From Aeriscardovia sp040773385 (GTDB taxonomy: Bacteria; Actinomycetota; Actinomycetes; Actinomycetales; Bifidobacteriaceae): 18,615 nucleotides of DNA. Shown here piece by piece: positions 8,035-14,972 of this stretch. Positions within the stretch are counted from its first letter, which is position 1; every line of letters begins with the position of its first letter. Where the stretch lies: contig JAXGWH010000023.1 in NCBI GenBank assembly GCA_040773385.1, positions 1 to 18,615 of the forward strand. Reading direction: 5' to 3'. The notes beneath the pieces are model-generated. The model ran no database searches, had not been told where the DNA came from, and saw only the letters and a program-made list of their open reading frames with translations. Position numbers and translations under genes: made by a program.

Positions 8035-9318
8035 TCAGTCGAGATCGACGTCGTTGGGGAAGTGCGCCAGACGCGCGCCCTTGCCGAGCTCCTCCTCGAT
8101 GCGCAGGAGCTGGTTGTACTTCTCCACGCGCTCGGAGCGGGCCGGGGCGCCGGACTTGATCTGGCCGGCGTTGGTGGCCACGGCGAAGTCGGCGATGAAC
8201 GTGTCGCCGGTCTCGCCCGAGCGGTGGGAGACCATGGTGTTCATGCCGTTCTTACGGGCGAGCCGCATCGCCTCGAGCGTCTCGGTGATGGTGCCGATCT
8301 GGTTGAGCTTGATGAGCACGGCCGTGGAGAGCTTGTCTTTGATGGCCTTGCGCACGAGCCTCGGGTTGGTGCACACGTTGTCGTCGGCCACGGTCTGGAT
8401 GCGGCCACCGAAGCGGGCGGTGAACTTCTCGAAGTTGGCCCAGTCGTTCTCGGCGAACGGGTCCTCTGCGGAGATGATCTCCGGGAACTCGTCGAGGATC
8501 TTTCCGTAGAAGTCCATCATCTGGTCGCCGTCCCAGTCGTGGCCCTCGAAGTGGTAGATCCCGCTCTTTTCGTCATAGAAGCTGCTCGCGGCGGCATCGA
8601 AGGCGATGGCGATGTCCCTGCCGGGCTCGTAGCCGGCCTTGACGATGGCCTCGTGGAGCATCTTGAGCGCCTCCTCGGAGCTCTTGAGATCCGGCGCGAA
8701 ACCGCCCTCGTCACCGAGGCCCGTGGTGAAGCCGGCCTCCTCGATCACCTTCTTGAGCGTGTGGTACGTGTTGACGATCTTCTCGAAGCCGTCGCGGAAG
8801 CTCGTCTTGGCCACCGGGGTGATCATGAACTCCTGGATGTCGATGCCGTTGTCGGCGTGCTTGCCGCCGTTGATGACGTTGTGGAAGGTCTGCGGAATCT
8901 CGAGGTCGGTGCCGCCCAGATAGCGGTAGAGCGGCTCGCCCAGCTCGTTCGCCGCGGCGCGGGCGGTGGCCATGGACACGCCGAGGATGGCGTTGGCGCC
9001 CAGTCGCGCCTTGTTCGGGGTGCCGTCGAGGTCGATCATCGTGCGGTCGACGAGCGACTGGTCGAACGGGTCGAGGCCGTGCAGCGCCTTGTTGATCTCG
9101 CCTTTGACGTTCTCGACGGCGTGGGAGACGCCCTTGCCGCCCAGGCGCGTGCCGCCGTCACGCAGCTCGACGGCCTCCTTCTCGCCGGTCGAGGCGCCCG
9201 AGGGGACCTCGGCGCGGCCGCGCACGCCGTCGGAGAGGACGACGTCGGCCTCGACGGTCGGGTTGCCACGGGAATCGAAGATCTCACGCGCCGTGACGTT
9301 TTCGATGACTACAGACAT
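8035..9318 (-). CDS. eno: enolase (phosphopyruvate hydratase)
   Basis: Catalyses 2-phosphoglycerate to phosphoenolpyruvate; the Mg enzyme is inhibited by fluoride plus phosphate. The 427-residue product carries all key elements: loop GASTGE (41-46), GDEGGFAP with the catalytic Glu (204), metal ligands in IAFDAAAS (Asp241), ISAEDPF (Glu285) and VADDN (Asp312/313), catalytic Lys in LIKLNQIGT (337) and the signature SHRSGETGDT (364-373). The start at 9318 has AGGAGG 6 bases upstream. Being under a fluoride riboswitch suggests an accessory, stress-induced copy; some residues (FHNVINGGKHAD, DNVCTNP) differ from housekeeping forms I recall, but whether a second eno exists elsewhere in the genome cannot be seen here. 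Confidence 0.96.
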   Translation of the reverse strand: MSVVIENVTAREIFDSRGNPTVEADVVLSDGVRGRAEVPSGASTGEKEAVELRDGGTRLGGKGVSHAVENVKGEINKALHGLDPFDQSLVDRTMIDLDGTPNKARLGANAILGVSMATARAAANELGEPLYRYLGGTDLEIPQTFHNVINGGKHADNGIDIQEFMITPVAKTSFRDGFEKIVNTYHTLKKVIEEAGFTTGLGDEGGFAPDLKSSEEALKMLHEAIVKAGYEPGRDIAIAFDAAASSFYDEKSGIYHFEGHDWDGDQMMDFYGKILDEFPEIISAEDPFAENDWANFEKFTARFGGRIQTVADDNVCTNPRLVRKAIKDKLSTAVLIKLNQIGTITETLEAMRLARKNGMNTMVSHRSGETGDTFIADFAVATNAGQIKSGAPARSERVEKYNQLLRIEEELGKGARLAHFPNDVDLD

Positions 9319-9322
9319 GTTC

Positions 9323-9359
9323 TGCCTCCTGTTGGTGTTCTCCACAGGGGCAGGAGGCA
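9323..9359 (-). promoter_or_regulatory. hairpin able to hide the eno ribosome binding site
   Basis: On the minus strand TGCCTCCTG (9359-9351) directly after the terminator U-tract is perfectly complementary to CAGGAGGCA (9331-9323), which contains the eno Shine-Dalgarno AGGAGG. The helix is 9 bp with a 19 nt loop. It could repress translation of eno unless opened, adding a second layer of control behind the riboswitch terminator. Function is inferred. Confidence 0.55.
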
Positions 9360-9360
9360 T

Positions 9361-9390
9361 AAAAAAGCGCCTGTCCTCCGTGGACAGGCG
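9361..9390 (-). terminator. intrinsic terminator of the fluoride riboswitch
   Basis: Minus strand: perfect 9 bp stem CGCCTGTCC/GGACAGGCG (9390-9382 with 9376-9368), 5 nt loop, then one C and six T (9366-9361). It lies in the eno leader, 42 bases before the start codon, not after a gene. Its 5' arm shares CGCC with the pseudoknot strand of the aptamer (9391-9387), so aptamer folding and terminator folding exclude each other: fluoride bound means read-through into eno. Confidence 0.9.
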
Positions 9391-9458
9391 TCATCAACCA
9401 GACTGTGCGCCGATCATCGATCGGCTCGTTCTGGTACTTGACCGCGAACGCCATCGCG
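9387..9458 (-). promoter_or_regulatory. fluoride riboswitch aptamer (crcB motif)
   Basis: Minus-strand RNA with the crcB-motif layout. P1 is CGCG/CGCG (9458-9455 with 9446-9443) enclosing the loop ATGGCGTT. The loop bases GGCGT (9452-9448) can pair with ACGCC (9391-9387) to form the pseudoknot. P3 is CCAGA/TCTGG (9434-9430 with 9402-9398), capped by a perfect 7 bp GCCGATC/GATCGGC hairpin. The conserved TGATG segment follows P3. These match the known sequence pattern (GATG in the first loop, TGATG before the 3' pseudoknot strand). The aptamer is followed by a terminator and then eno and ppa, a gene context known for this riboswitch class. Confidence 0.93.
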
Positions 9459-9477
9459 TCTTTTCTTGTACACCGAA

Positions 9478-9483
9478 AGTATA
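9478..9483 (-). promoter_or_regulatory. -10 box of the riboswitch-eno transcript
   Basis: TATACT on the minus strand (5 of 6 matches to TATAAT) lies 19 bases before the first P1 base of the aptamer, placing a start site near 9471. No good -35 hexamer is seen 17-18 bp upstream. Confidence 0.55.
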
Positions 9484-9575
9484 TCACCGCATGCGCGACA
9501 CGACCTCTGAGCCATCATCACTTTCACCGCCGCGACGATCAAAACCGCACAAGAATCCCCATATCTCCGCTCATT

Positions 9576-9805
9576 GGGGTTGATTCGGGTACTTACGAGT
9601 CCCTTTCTGCACTTAGTGGGGCAGATTCGGGCAATAGCAAACCTCTATCCATACTCAATGGGGTACCTCATATCGGGAACACCACCTCCAATCACTGAAA
9701 CGATGGGGAATGACACGAGCGTCTTCGCAGAAAGCCACCCCGATGAAGACAGATAGACGTAGGGGAACACAAAAATCCACCCCATTGAAGCCAGATACAC
9801 TGCCC
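9576..9805. repeat. palindromic repeat element with 42 bp period, copy 2
   Basis: Units start at 9576, 9618 and 9660 (each ggggNNgatt- or ggggt-like, 42 bp apart). A 78 bp middle follows, then inverted units at 9738 and 9780 (ccccgatgaag, ccccattgaag), again 42 bp apart. From 9618 on, spacing is identical to copy 1 (42, 78, 42). The symmetry is in register: aacctctatc at 9640-9649 faces gatagacgt at 9752-9760. The arms are conserved between copies while the middles have diverged, as expected if structure is selected or if the arms are the mobile part. It fills the gap between the riboswitch promoter and the acetyltransferase gene; no gene is supported in it. Confidence 0.8.
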
Positions 9806-9849
9806 CACGCAATGAATCTGAGTTCAAGATCGAGTTCAGACTATTACCG

Positions 9850-10299
9850 TCATTTGCGCTTCATGTACAGCAACGGGTAGGGCTGCCCCTGCTCGTCACG
9901 GTCGGTGCGCTTGTAGACCGTGAAGCCCATGTGCTCGTAGAAGCCCTGTGCCTGCGGGTTCTGCTCGTTGACGGCAAGCCGTGTGACGCCGAGCCGGTCG
10001 ATCCCATAGCGGATCAGCTTTGTGCCGACGCCCTTGCCCCGCTGGTCGGGTGCGACGAAGAGCATCTCGAGCATCGGTGTGTTCACGCCCATGAACGCCA
10101 CCGGCTTCCCGTCGCCCTCCGTGGCGACCACCAGATGGGAGACCTGTCGTAGGGCCTGCGGGACGTGCTGCTTGATCTGGTCGATCTCCGCAGGCGAGAG
10201 GAACAGGTGCGTCGCCCTCACCGACGCCTCCCACACCTCCACGAGCCGGTCGATCAACTCCGGCGTCCGCTCACCGACCTCCGCAATGTTCATCGTCAT
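9850..10299 (-). CDS. GNAT-family N-acetyltransferase
   Basis: A 149-residue single-domain acetyl-CoA-dependent acetyltransferase. Seen: the GNAT motif A with the pyrophosphate loop LFVAPDQRGKGVGTKLI (about 80-96, QRGKGVG being the Q/RxxGxG/A signature) and motif B NEQNPQAQGFYEHMGF (about 111-126). The family acts on diverse small molecules or protein termini; the substrate cannot be told from sequence. ATG 10299 is preferred, with a weak GAGAAG 4 bases upstream; ATG 10293 and GTG 10311 are alternatives. It stands alone, divergent from the hicAB-like pair and separated from eno by repeat copy 2. Confidence 0.87.
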   Translation of the reverse strand: MTMNIAEVGERTPELIDRLVEVWEASVRATHLFLSPAEIDQIKQHVPQALRQVSHLVVATEGDGKPVAFMGVNTPMLEMLFVAPDQRGKGVGTKLIRYGIDRLGVTRLAVNEQNPQAQGFYEHMGFTVYKRTDRDEQGQPYPLLYMKRK

Positions 10300-10433
10300 C
10301 GTTCTTCTCACACACGTTCCACTGGTTTCTCAAGTTTTTCGGCGGCCAGCGAGTTGAGACTGACCCCTCCTGCGCAGCCTCCTCGGCAAGCTGGCGATGC
10401 GCCGACCCCGGCATCTCACATCGTCTAATTGTA

Positions 10434-10463
10434 TTGACACTTATTTGTCTAACAAACTAGACT
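10434..10463 (+). promoter_or_regulatory. promoter and operator of the hicAB-like pair
   Basis: TTGACA (10434-10439) and TAGACT (10458-10463) are 18 bp apart. An inverted repeat GTCTA/TAGAC (10447-10451, 10458-10462) overlaps the -10 box, and another GTCTA lies at 10423-10427. This is a plausible autoregulatory operator for the HicB-type antitoxin. The -10 box ends 6 bases before the GTG at 10470, so the transcript would be leaderless. Confidence 0.65.
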
Positions 10464-10469
10464 TACACA

Positions 10470-10688
10470 GTGACCAAAAGAAAAGAGCTGCTGAAGCTGC
10501 TCGCCCGCACCGCGCGGCAACAGGGCCTCTCATTCGAGAACGGCGGGAGGAAAGGCTCCAACCACGAGATCTAGAAACTCGACGGGCTGACCATTCCCAT
10601 CCCGCGGCACCGCGAGATCGCGGACCACACCGCCGAAACCATCTACAAGGAAGCGGCCGAGAAACTCGGAAAGGACTGGTGGAAATGA
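10470..10688 (+). pseudogene. hicA: HicA-type toxin with an internal amber codon
   Basis: HicA toxins are small double-stranded-RNA-binding-fold mRNA interferases. Reading from GTG 10470 gives 72 codons with family features: a Lys-rich first helix (TKRKELLKLLA), GGRKGSNHEI with the conserved His (32) and TIPIPRHREI (41-50). An in-frame TAG at 10572-10574 replaces codon 35, exactly where HicA-like proteins often have an aromatic residue (NHxIW). A single TGG to TAG change explains it. The frame is otherwise intact to its TGA, which overlaps the antitoxin ATG. As read, only a 34-residue fragment would be made, so the toxin is probably dead unless the codon is suppressed or the base is an error. 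Confidence 0.8.
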
Positions 10689-11038
10689 CCTACAAAGTCG
10701 AAGTACAGCCGGACGGCCCTTACTGGAGCATCTGGGTGCCTGCCATCCGACGGGCCACACAGGCGAAACGGCTCAAGGATGTGGACGCGATGGCCAAAGA
10801 CCTCATCTACGTCATGACGGACGAGAAGGACCCGGCGATCGACGTCGAGATGGAACTGCCCGCCGAGGTCGCAGAGGCCAGACAGCTGAAGGAAGAAGCA
10901 GAGAAAGCCGACGCCAAAGCACGCGAATCACAGACCAGCGTGATCAAGAAACTGCACCGGAGCGGCATGCCTTACCGGGACATCGGCACCCTCCTCGGTA
11001 TCAGCTACCAGCGGGCACAACAGCTCGCCACCGCCTAG
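10685..11038 (+). CDS. hicB: HicB-type antitoxin
   Basis: A 117-residue protein, the likely antitoxin and autorepressor of the pair. Seen: an N-terminal HicB-like partial RNase H fold (MTYKVEVQPDGPYWSIWVP, then the region to about 58), a Glu/Lys/Ala-rich helix (60-85) and a C-terminal helix-turn-helix (about 86-115: IKKLHRSGMPYRDIGTLLGI and following). Order toxin-antitoxin and the 4 bp ATGA overlap are typical of hicAB. A longer frame runs upstream to 10397, but it only overlaps hicA in another phase. The gene is intact and ends in TAG, so TAG is a normal stop in this genome. Antitoxin retention with a lost toxin suggests a silenced or degenerating module. Confidence 0.82.
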   Translation: MTYKVEVQPDGPYWSIWVPAIRRATQAKRLKDVDAMAKDLIYVMTDEKDPAIDVEMELPAEVAEARQLKEEAEKADAKARESQTSVIKKLHRSGMPYRDIGTLLGISYQRAQQLATA

Positions 11039-11121
11039 ACACTGAACGCGACGTACAGACGTGACAGGAATTCTGCCCTTATGTCTGACGCCTAGGACGG
11101 TGCTGCGAACGAAGCGGTAGC

Positions 11122-12576
11122 GTGGGAAATATAAGTGAGGGAAATATCGTCAAATCCGACGCGCAGCATCCGCGCTTCGACATGCGCGCCTGGCACCAGG
11201 CACCCGACGCGAGCGGGCGCGCCGCCGCAGGCACGGAGCTGCGAGGGCGCTTCCCGCTCGCCGACCACGCGGCATGGCGGTTCAGCCCGGACCGGCGCGA
11301 CGTGATCGGCCTGCTCGAGCAACAGAACACGATCCGCCTGCAGAGCCTCATCCCATTGCGCTTCTCGCGCATGGCCGTGAGCCCGTTCACCTTTTATCGT
11401 GGAGCCGCGGCCATCATGGCCAACGATCTGGCCCGTACGCCCGTCACCGGCATCCCTGTGCAGTGCATCGGCGACGCGCATATCGGCAACTTCGGCATTT
11501 TCTACTCCCCCTCCAAGCGTCTCGTGTTCGACGTGAACGACTTCGACGAGACCACCATCGGCCCATGGGAGTGGGACATCAAGCGCCTCGCCGTCTCCGT
11601 GGAGATCGCCGGGCGCACGCTGGGGCTCAAGGAATCGCAGTGCCGGCAGGCGGTGCGCCGCTGCGTGCGCCACTACCGCGAGACGATCCGTGATTTTGCC
11701 ACCCGCGGCTTCCTCGACACGTGGTACACGCACATCGATCTGGAAGACCGGCTCGACGAGCTGGAGAAATCGACCAAGGCCAAGCCCTCCCGCACGCTGC
11801 ACGGCGCCATCGAGAAGGCGCGCGCAAAGGACTCGCACAAAGCCGCCGACCGGCTCACCTATGTGGACAACGGGCGGCTGCGGTTCCGCTCCGACCCACC
11901 CGAGCTCGTGCAGATCAACAATCTTCCCGGCTACGAGGACATCGACGCGCTGCGCGGCCGGCTCGACATGCTGCTCGACACCTACCGCGACTCGCTCTAC
12001 GCGGACCGGCGGCACGTGCTCGACCAGTACCGTTTCGAGGACATCGCCCGCAAGGTGGTGGGCGTGGGCTCGGTGGGCACGCGCTGCTGGGTGGGCGCGT
12101 TCGTGGGCCGGGACCTCTCCGACCCGCTCATTTTGCAGATGAAGGAGGCCGTGGCGAGCGTGCTCGCGCCTTATGTGGGCGACGCCCCCTACCCCACCCA
12201 CGGCGAGCGCGTGGTGCAGGGCCAGAAGCTCGTGCAGTCCACGGCCGACATCCTGCTGGGCTGGGCGCAGTTCATCGCCAGCGACGGCCGGCCGCGCGAT
12301 TATTACGTGCGCCAGCTGTGGAACGGCAAGGGCTCGATCAATCTCGACACGCTGCACGCCGACTCGCTCAGCAATCTCGGTGCGCTGTGCGCGTGGTGCC
12401 TGGCGCACGCGCATGCCAGAAGCGGTGACAGCGTGGCGATCGGGGCATATCTGGGGCAGGGCGAGGAATTCGACGACGCGCTTGTGGCGTTCTCCGCCAC
12501 CTATGCCGATCAGAATGAGGATGATTTCGCGCTGTTCACACGGCTGATCAAGTCAGTCGAGCTGCCGTCAGAGTAG
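11122..12576 (+). CDS. DUF2252 family protein
   Basis: A 484-residue protein of the DUF2252 family, whose function is not established; the family is distantly related to protein-kinase/aminoglycoside-phosphotransferase folds. Seen: PFTFYRGAA (about 88-96), the His-containing loop CIGDAHIGNFG (115-125), the acidic pair FDVNDFDET (136-144) and WEWDIKRLAVSV (149-160), all hallmarks of the family. A helical middle and a C-terminal half with HAHARSGD (about 431-438) follow. The start is uncertain: GTG 11122 has no ribosome binding site, and the next candidate is ATG 11182. TATAAG at 11130-11135 could be a -10 box, which would favour 11182. It stands alone and converges on the ferric-reductase-like gene. 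Confidence 0.85.
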   Translation: MGNISEGNIVKSDAQHPRFDMRAWHQAPDASGRAAAGTELRGRFPLADHAAWRFSPDRRDVIGLLEQQNTIRLQSLIPLRFSRMAVSPFTFYRGAAAIMANDLARTPVTGIPVQCIGDAHIGNFGIFYSPSKRLVFDVNDFDETTIGPWEWDIKRLAVSVEIAGRTLGLKESQCRQAVRRCVRHYRETIRDFATRGFLDTWYTHIDLEDRLDELEKSTKAKPSRTLHGAIEKARAKDSHKAADRLTYVDNGRLRFRSDPPELVQINNLPGYEDIDALRGRLDMLLDTYRDSLYADRRHVLDQYRFEDIARKVVGVGSVGTRCWVGAFVGRDLSDPLILQMKEAVASVLAPYVGDAPYPTHGERVVQGQKLVQSTADILLGWAQFIASDGRPRDYYVRQLWNGKGSINLDTLHADSLSNLGALCAWCLAHAHARSGDSVAIGAYLGQGEEFDDALVAFSATYADQNEDDFALFTRLIKSVELPSE

Positions 12577-12623
12577 GCGGCCGCCCACCTGTGTGGTGTT
12601 TGTCGATGGCGTGGAATGGGTGC

Positions 12624-13892
12624 TCAGAGCGTGAGCCGCTCGTCAAGACGGTCCTCTCGTGGCACACCTGCCGCGCGGAGCATCCGCTGTGTGACGAGGA
12701 CGCCGGCCGCCGGGCCGACGACAATGAACAGCGGGCGGGCGTTGTGCCGATCGGACGACCTGATAGTGTCCGCATCGGCAGTATCTGCGTTTTGTGCGGT
12801 GTCTGACGACGAGACACCCATCATCGACGTCTCCCGGACGAGCCTGTTTACGTCGTTTCTGTGCAGCCGGTGCAGATGCGGACGGAAATTCACACCGCAC
12901 AAAGACGAGAAAGCATCCCGGTAATAGAGGTCCTCGGGCTTTGAGACGACGTCGACCACCATCACCGGACGTTTTCCGGCCCACGCCTGGGCGATGCCGA
13001 GCAGCGGGGCGATGCCCGCGCCCATGCCGATGAGCACGAGCGGCGAGCCGTGATGGGCCTCGATCTCCTTCTCGAATTGCCCGAACGGGCCTTCGAGCGT
13101 GACGGGGGTGCCGGCGGCCGCCTCAGAGATGCGGGAGGTGAGGTCGCCGGACGCGTGGACGGTCATGGAAACAGTGCTGTCCTCAGCATCAAGGCGCGAG
13201 ACGGAAAACGGGTGCGCGGCCTGCGAGAAGCCGGGGATTCCCCGGAAGGAGACGAAATAGAAGTCGCCGGGCGCGGGCAGCGGCGCATCCGGGTCGAGGG
13301 TGAACGTCAGCTCACGGGTGGTGGCGTTGAGCGAAGTATTGCCTGCGACCACGGCCTGACGGCGCGGCGAGGCGGGGGCGACGAGCTTTCCCCACAGGTA
13401 GATTCCGAGCGCAGCGACCGTATAGAGATAGAACACGACCATGAAACCGGTCAGGCGGGAGACGCGCGGGATGATGCTCACGTGGATCGCGATGAGCGTG
13501 ACGGCGACGAGGTTGAGCCGGTGGATCCACATGGTGGCCTCGTGGGTGAGCACACGCCCGAGGGTGTTCTTGAGCTTCCTGACCCAGTCAAGGCGGTCGA
13601 CGAGCCAGCCGGAGAAGAAGAGGACCGCGTAGACCACGCTGAACAGCTCGATGTACCAGGCCCACATGCCCGTGCCCCGGACGGAGCGGTGGAAGCTGGT
13701 GGACCAGAGGACGTGCAGCCCGGCGGCGGCGAGCCATCACACGTAGGCGATGAGGCCGAGGTCAGTGACGAGCATCCCGGTCGGCGAGTCGACGAGGCCC
13801 ACGTCGAGCAGGCCGACCAGCGGCAACGGCAGGACCGCCAGGCAGACGATCCAGACAATCGTGACCGCCGCGGAATGTTTCACGTGGAACAT
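12624..13892 (-). pseudogene. ferric-reductase-like membrane flavoprotein with an opal codon
   Basis: Reading from ATG 13892 (AAGG 7 bases upstream) gives 422 codons for a membrane oxidoreductase of the ferric reductase/NADPH-oxidase type. It has several N-terminal membrane segments with the His-bearing helix HEATMWIHRLNLVAV and IAIHVSI, then a cytosolic FAD domain (HPFSVSR) and an NAD(P)-binding site (LIGMGAGIAPLLG). A TGA at 13737-13739 interrupts codon 52, directly before a Trp codon (V-stop-W-L-A-A-A-G inside a membrane helix). One TGG to TGA change explains it. The rest is open from 13736 to 12624, and an ATG at 13667 could restart but would lose two helices. It starts 9 bp after the flavodoxin stop, so the two probably form an operon moving electrons across the membrane. 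Confidence 0.82.
13876..13891. promoter_or_regulatory. parS site (ParB binding)
   Basis: The minus strand reads TGTTCCACGTGAAACA, a full match to the bacterial parS consensus TGTTNCACGTGAAACA. It lies within the first codons of the ferric-reductase-like gene and encodes FHVKH after the Met. ParB loads at such sites to organise and segregate the origin region, so the window is probably in the origin-proximal part of the chromosome. No parA or parB gene is in the window and no second site was found. Confidence 0.85.
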
Positions 13893-13901
13893 CAGCAGAC
13901 C

Positions 13902-14752
13902 TTATTTCGCCAGCCCGAGGCCCTTGAGCCACCTGTCGACGTCGGGCCCGGCCTGCGCGGCCCGGCTGCCCTCGGCGTAGAACCCGTCGCGCACGGTGGC
14001 CTTCGGATACTGCCGTTGCAGCTGTTCCTTGAAGTTGCCCAGGCCCGAGCCCTCGCTCGTGGCGAAGGGGATCACCGTCTTGCCGTTGAGATCCTCCTTG
14101 TCGAGGAAGGTGCGCACGACCATCGGGTACTCGCCCCACCACACGGGGGCGCCGACAAACACGATGGAATACTTCGACACGTCGGGCAGCGGGTTCTTGA
14201 TGGCCGGGCGGGCGTCGCTGTTCTGCTCCTGCTGGGCGCGCTCGGTGGTGGGCTGGTAGGCGCCGTAGTCCTTGGCGGGCACGATCTCGTACTTGTCGGC
14301 GCCCGTGTCGGCCACGATCATGTCGGCGATGCGCATGGTGTTGCCGATTTTCGCCGGCTGTGACTGGTGTAGATGGCGGTCTTGGAGGAGAAGACCACGA
14401 CGAGGGTCTTGCCGTTGGCTGATGTCATTTTTGATCCTTTCGATGACGACGATTTTGATGACGCTTTTGATGATGAGGACGAGGACGACGAGGATTCCGT
14501 CCCGGCGGCGCCGGAGCGCGGCCCGGACGTCTGCGAGGAGGACTCGGACGTCGACGCGCCGGACGGGGACTGTGAGTGCGTGCGGACGATGGCGAAGGCC
14601 GCGATGGCGGCGATGACGACGAGCGCGGCGACGACGAAGCCGATGATGCGGGCGGCGAGCGTGTTGCCCGCCTTCCGTGCGGCAGCGGTGGCAGAGGGCC
14701 TGTTCACGCCGGACGGGGCGTCCGGGTCGGTCGGATGAGGTGTATCAGTCAT
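13902..14752 (-). pseudogene. membrane-anchored flavodoxin, frameshifted
   Basis: The first part (14752 on) encodes a Pro/Asp-rich start, one membrane helix (about 34-56: ARIIGFVVAALVVIAAIAAF), a Ser-rich linker (about 58-107) and the flavodoxin start KTLVVVFSSKTA. It then runs out of frame at 14318. The next frame carries the rest: GNTMRIADMI, VFVGAPVWWGEYPM and ATSEGSGLGNF, down to TAA at 13902. Adding one base, for example in the TTTT run at 14348-14351, joins both into 283 residues with a normal KIGNT flavin loop. A strong internal site (AAAGGA, 6 bases before ATG 14428) could also start a soluble flavodoxin, but this would be frameshifted as well. It belongs to the FMN flavodoxins with a long phosphate loop and probably pairs with the ferric-reductase-like protein. 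Confidence 0.78.
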
Positions 14753-14972
14753 AGTTCCTATCCAATCTCTTCAAGGACTTGCAGTTCGATCGTTTTGGGT
14801 GCGCCTGCAGCGAAATCACGGCTTTGCCACTGCGGATTGTGACCGGCGGGCGGCGGACGGCGGACCACCTCGGAATGAAGGCTTCCAAAGATTGGGAAGA
14901 TTTCAGATTGTGCAACCTATTGTCCCGTCCGCTCCTGTTTTCTGCCGACCCTTCGAGTATGGACGGTCATTC
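14753..14972. other. divergent promoter region of flavodoxin and LysR genes
   Basis: A 220 bp gap between the minus-strand redox unit and the plus-strand LysR gene. This is the usual place for a LysR regulator to bind, and the divergent redox operon is therefore a candidate target. I could not fix promoter boxes or a clear T-N11-A palindrome. Confidence 0.4.

Noticed and set aside
7717..9441. 574-codon open frame on the plus strand
   Set aside because: Antisense to eno and ppa and crossing their boundary; eno and ppa are certain.
9284..9487. Leader peptide gene upstream of eno
   Set aside because: The frame is made of the riboswitch, terminator and eno start; its start has no binding site and the aptamer explains the sequence.
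9576..9805. CRISPR array
   Set aside because: The 42 bp units are imperfect, change orientation in the middle and have no repeat/spacer alternation.
10397..10684. Longer N-terminus for the HicB-type protein
   Set aside because: This stretch is hicA in another phase; the ATG at 10685 overlapping the hicA stop is the usual arrangement.
11092..12414. 440-codon open frame on the minus strand
   Set aside because: It lies entirely opposite the DUF2252 gene, has His/Val/Ala/Arg-rich composition typical of a GC-rich antisense shadow, and matches no family.
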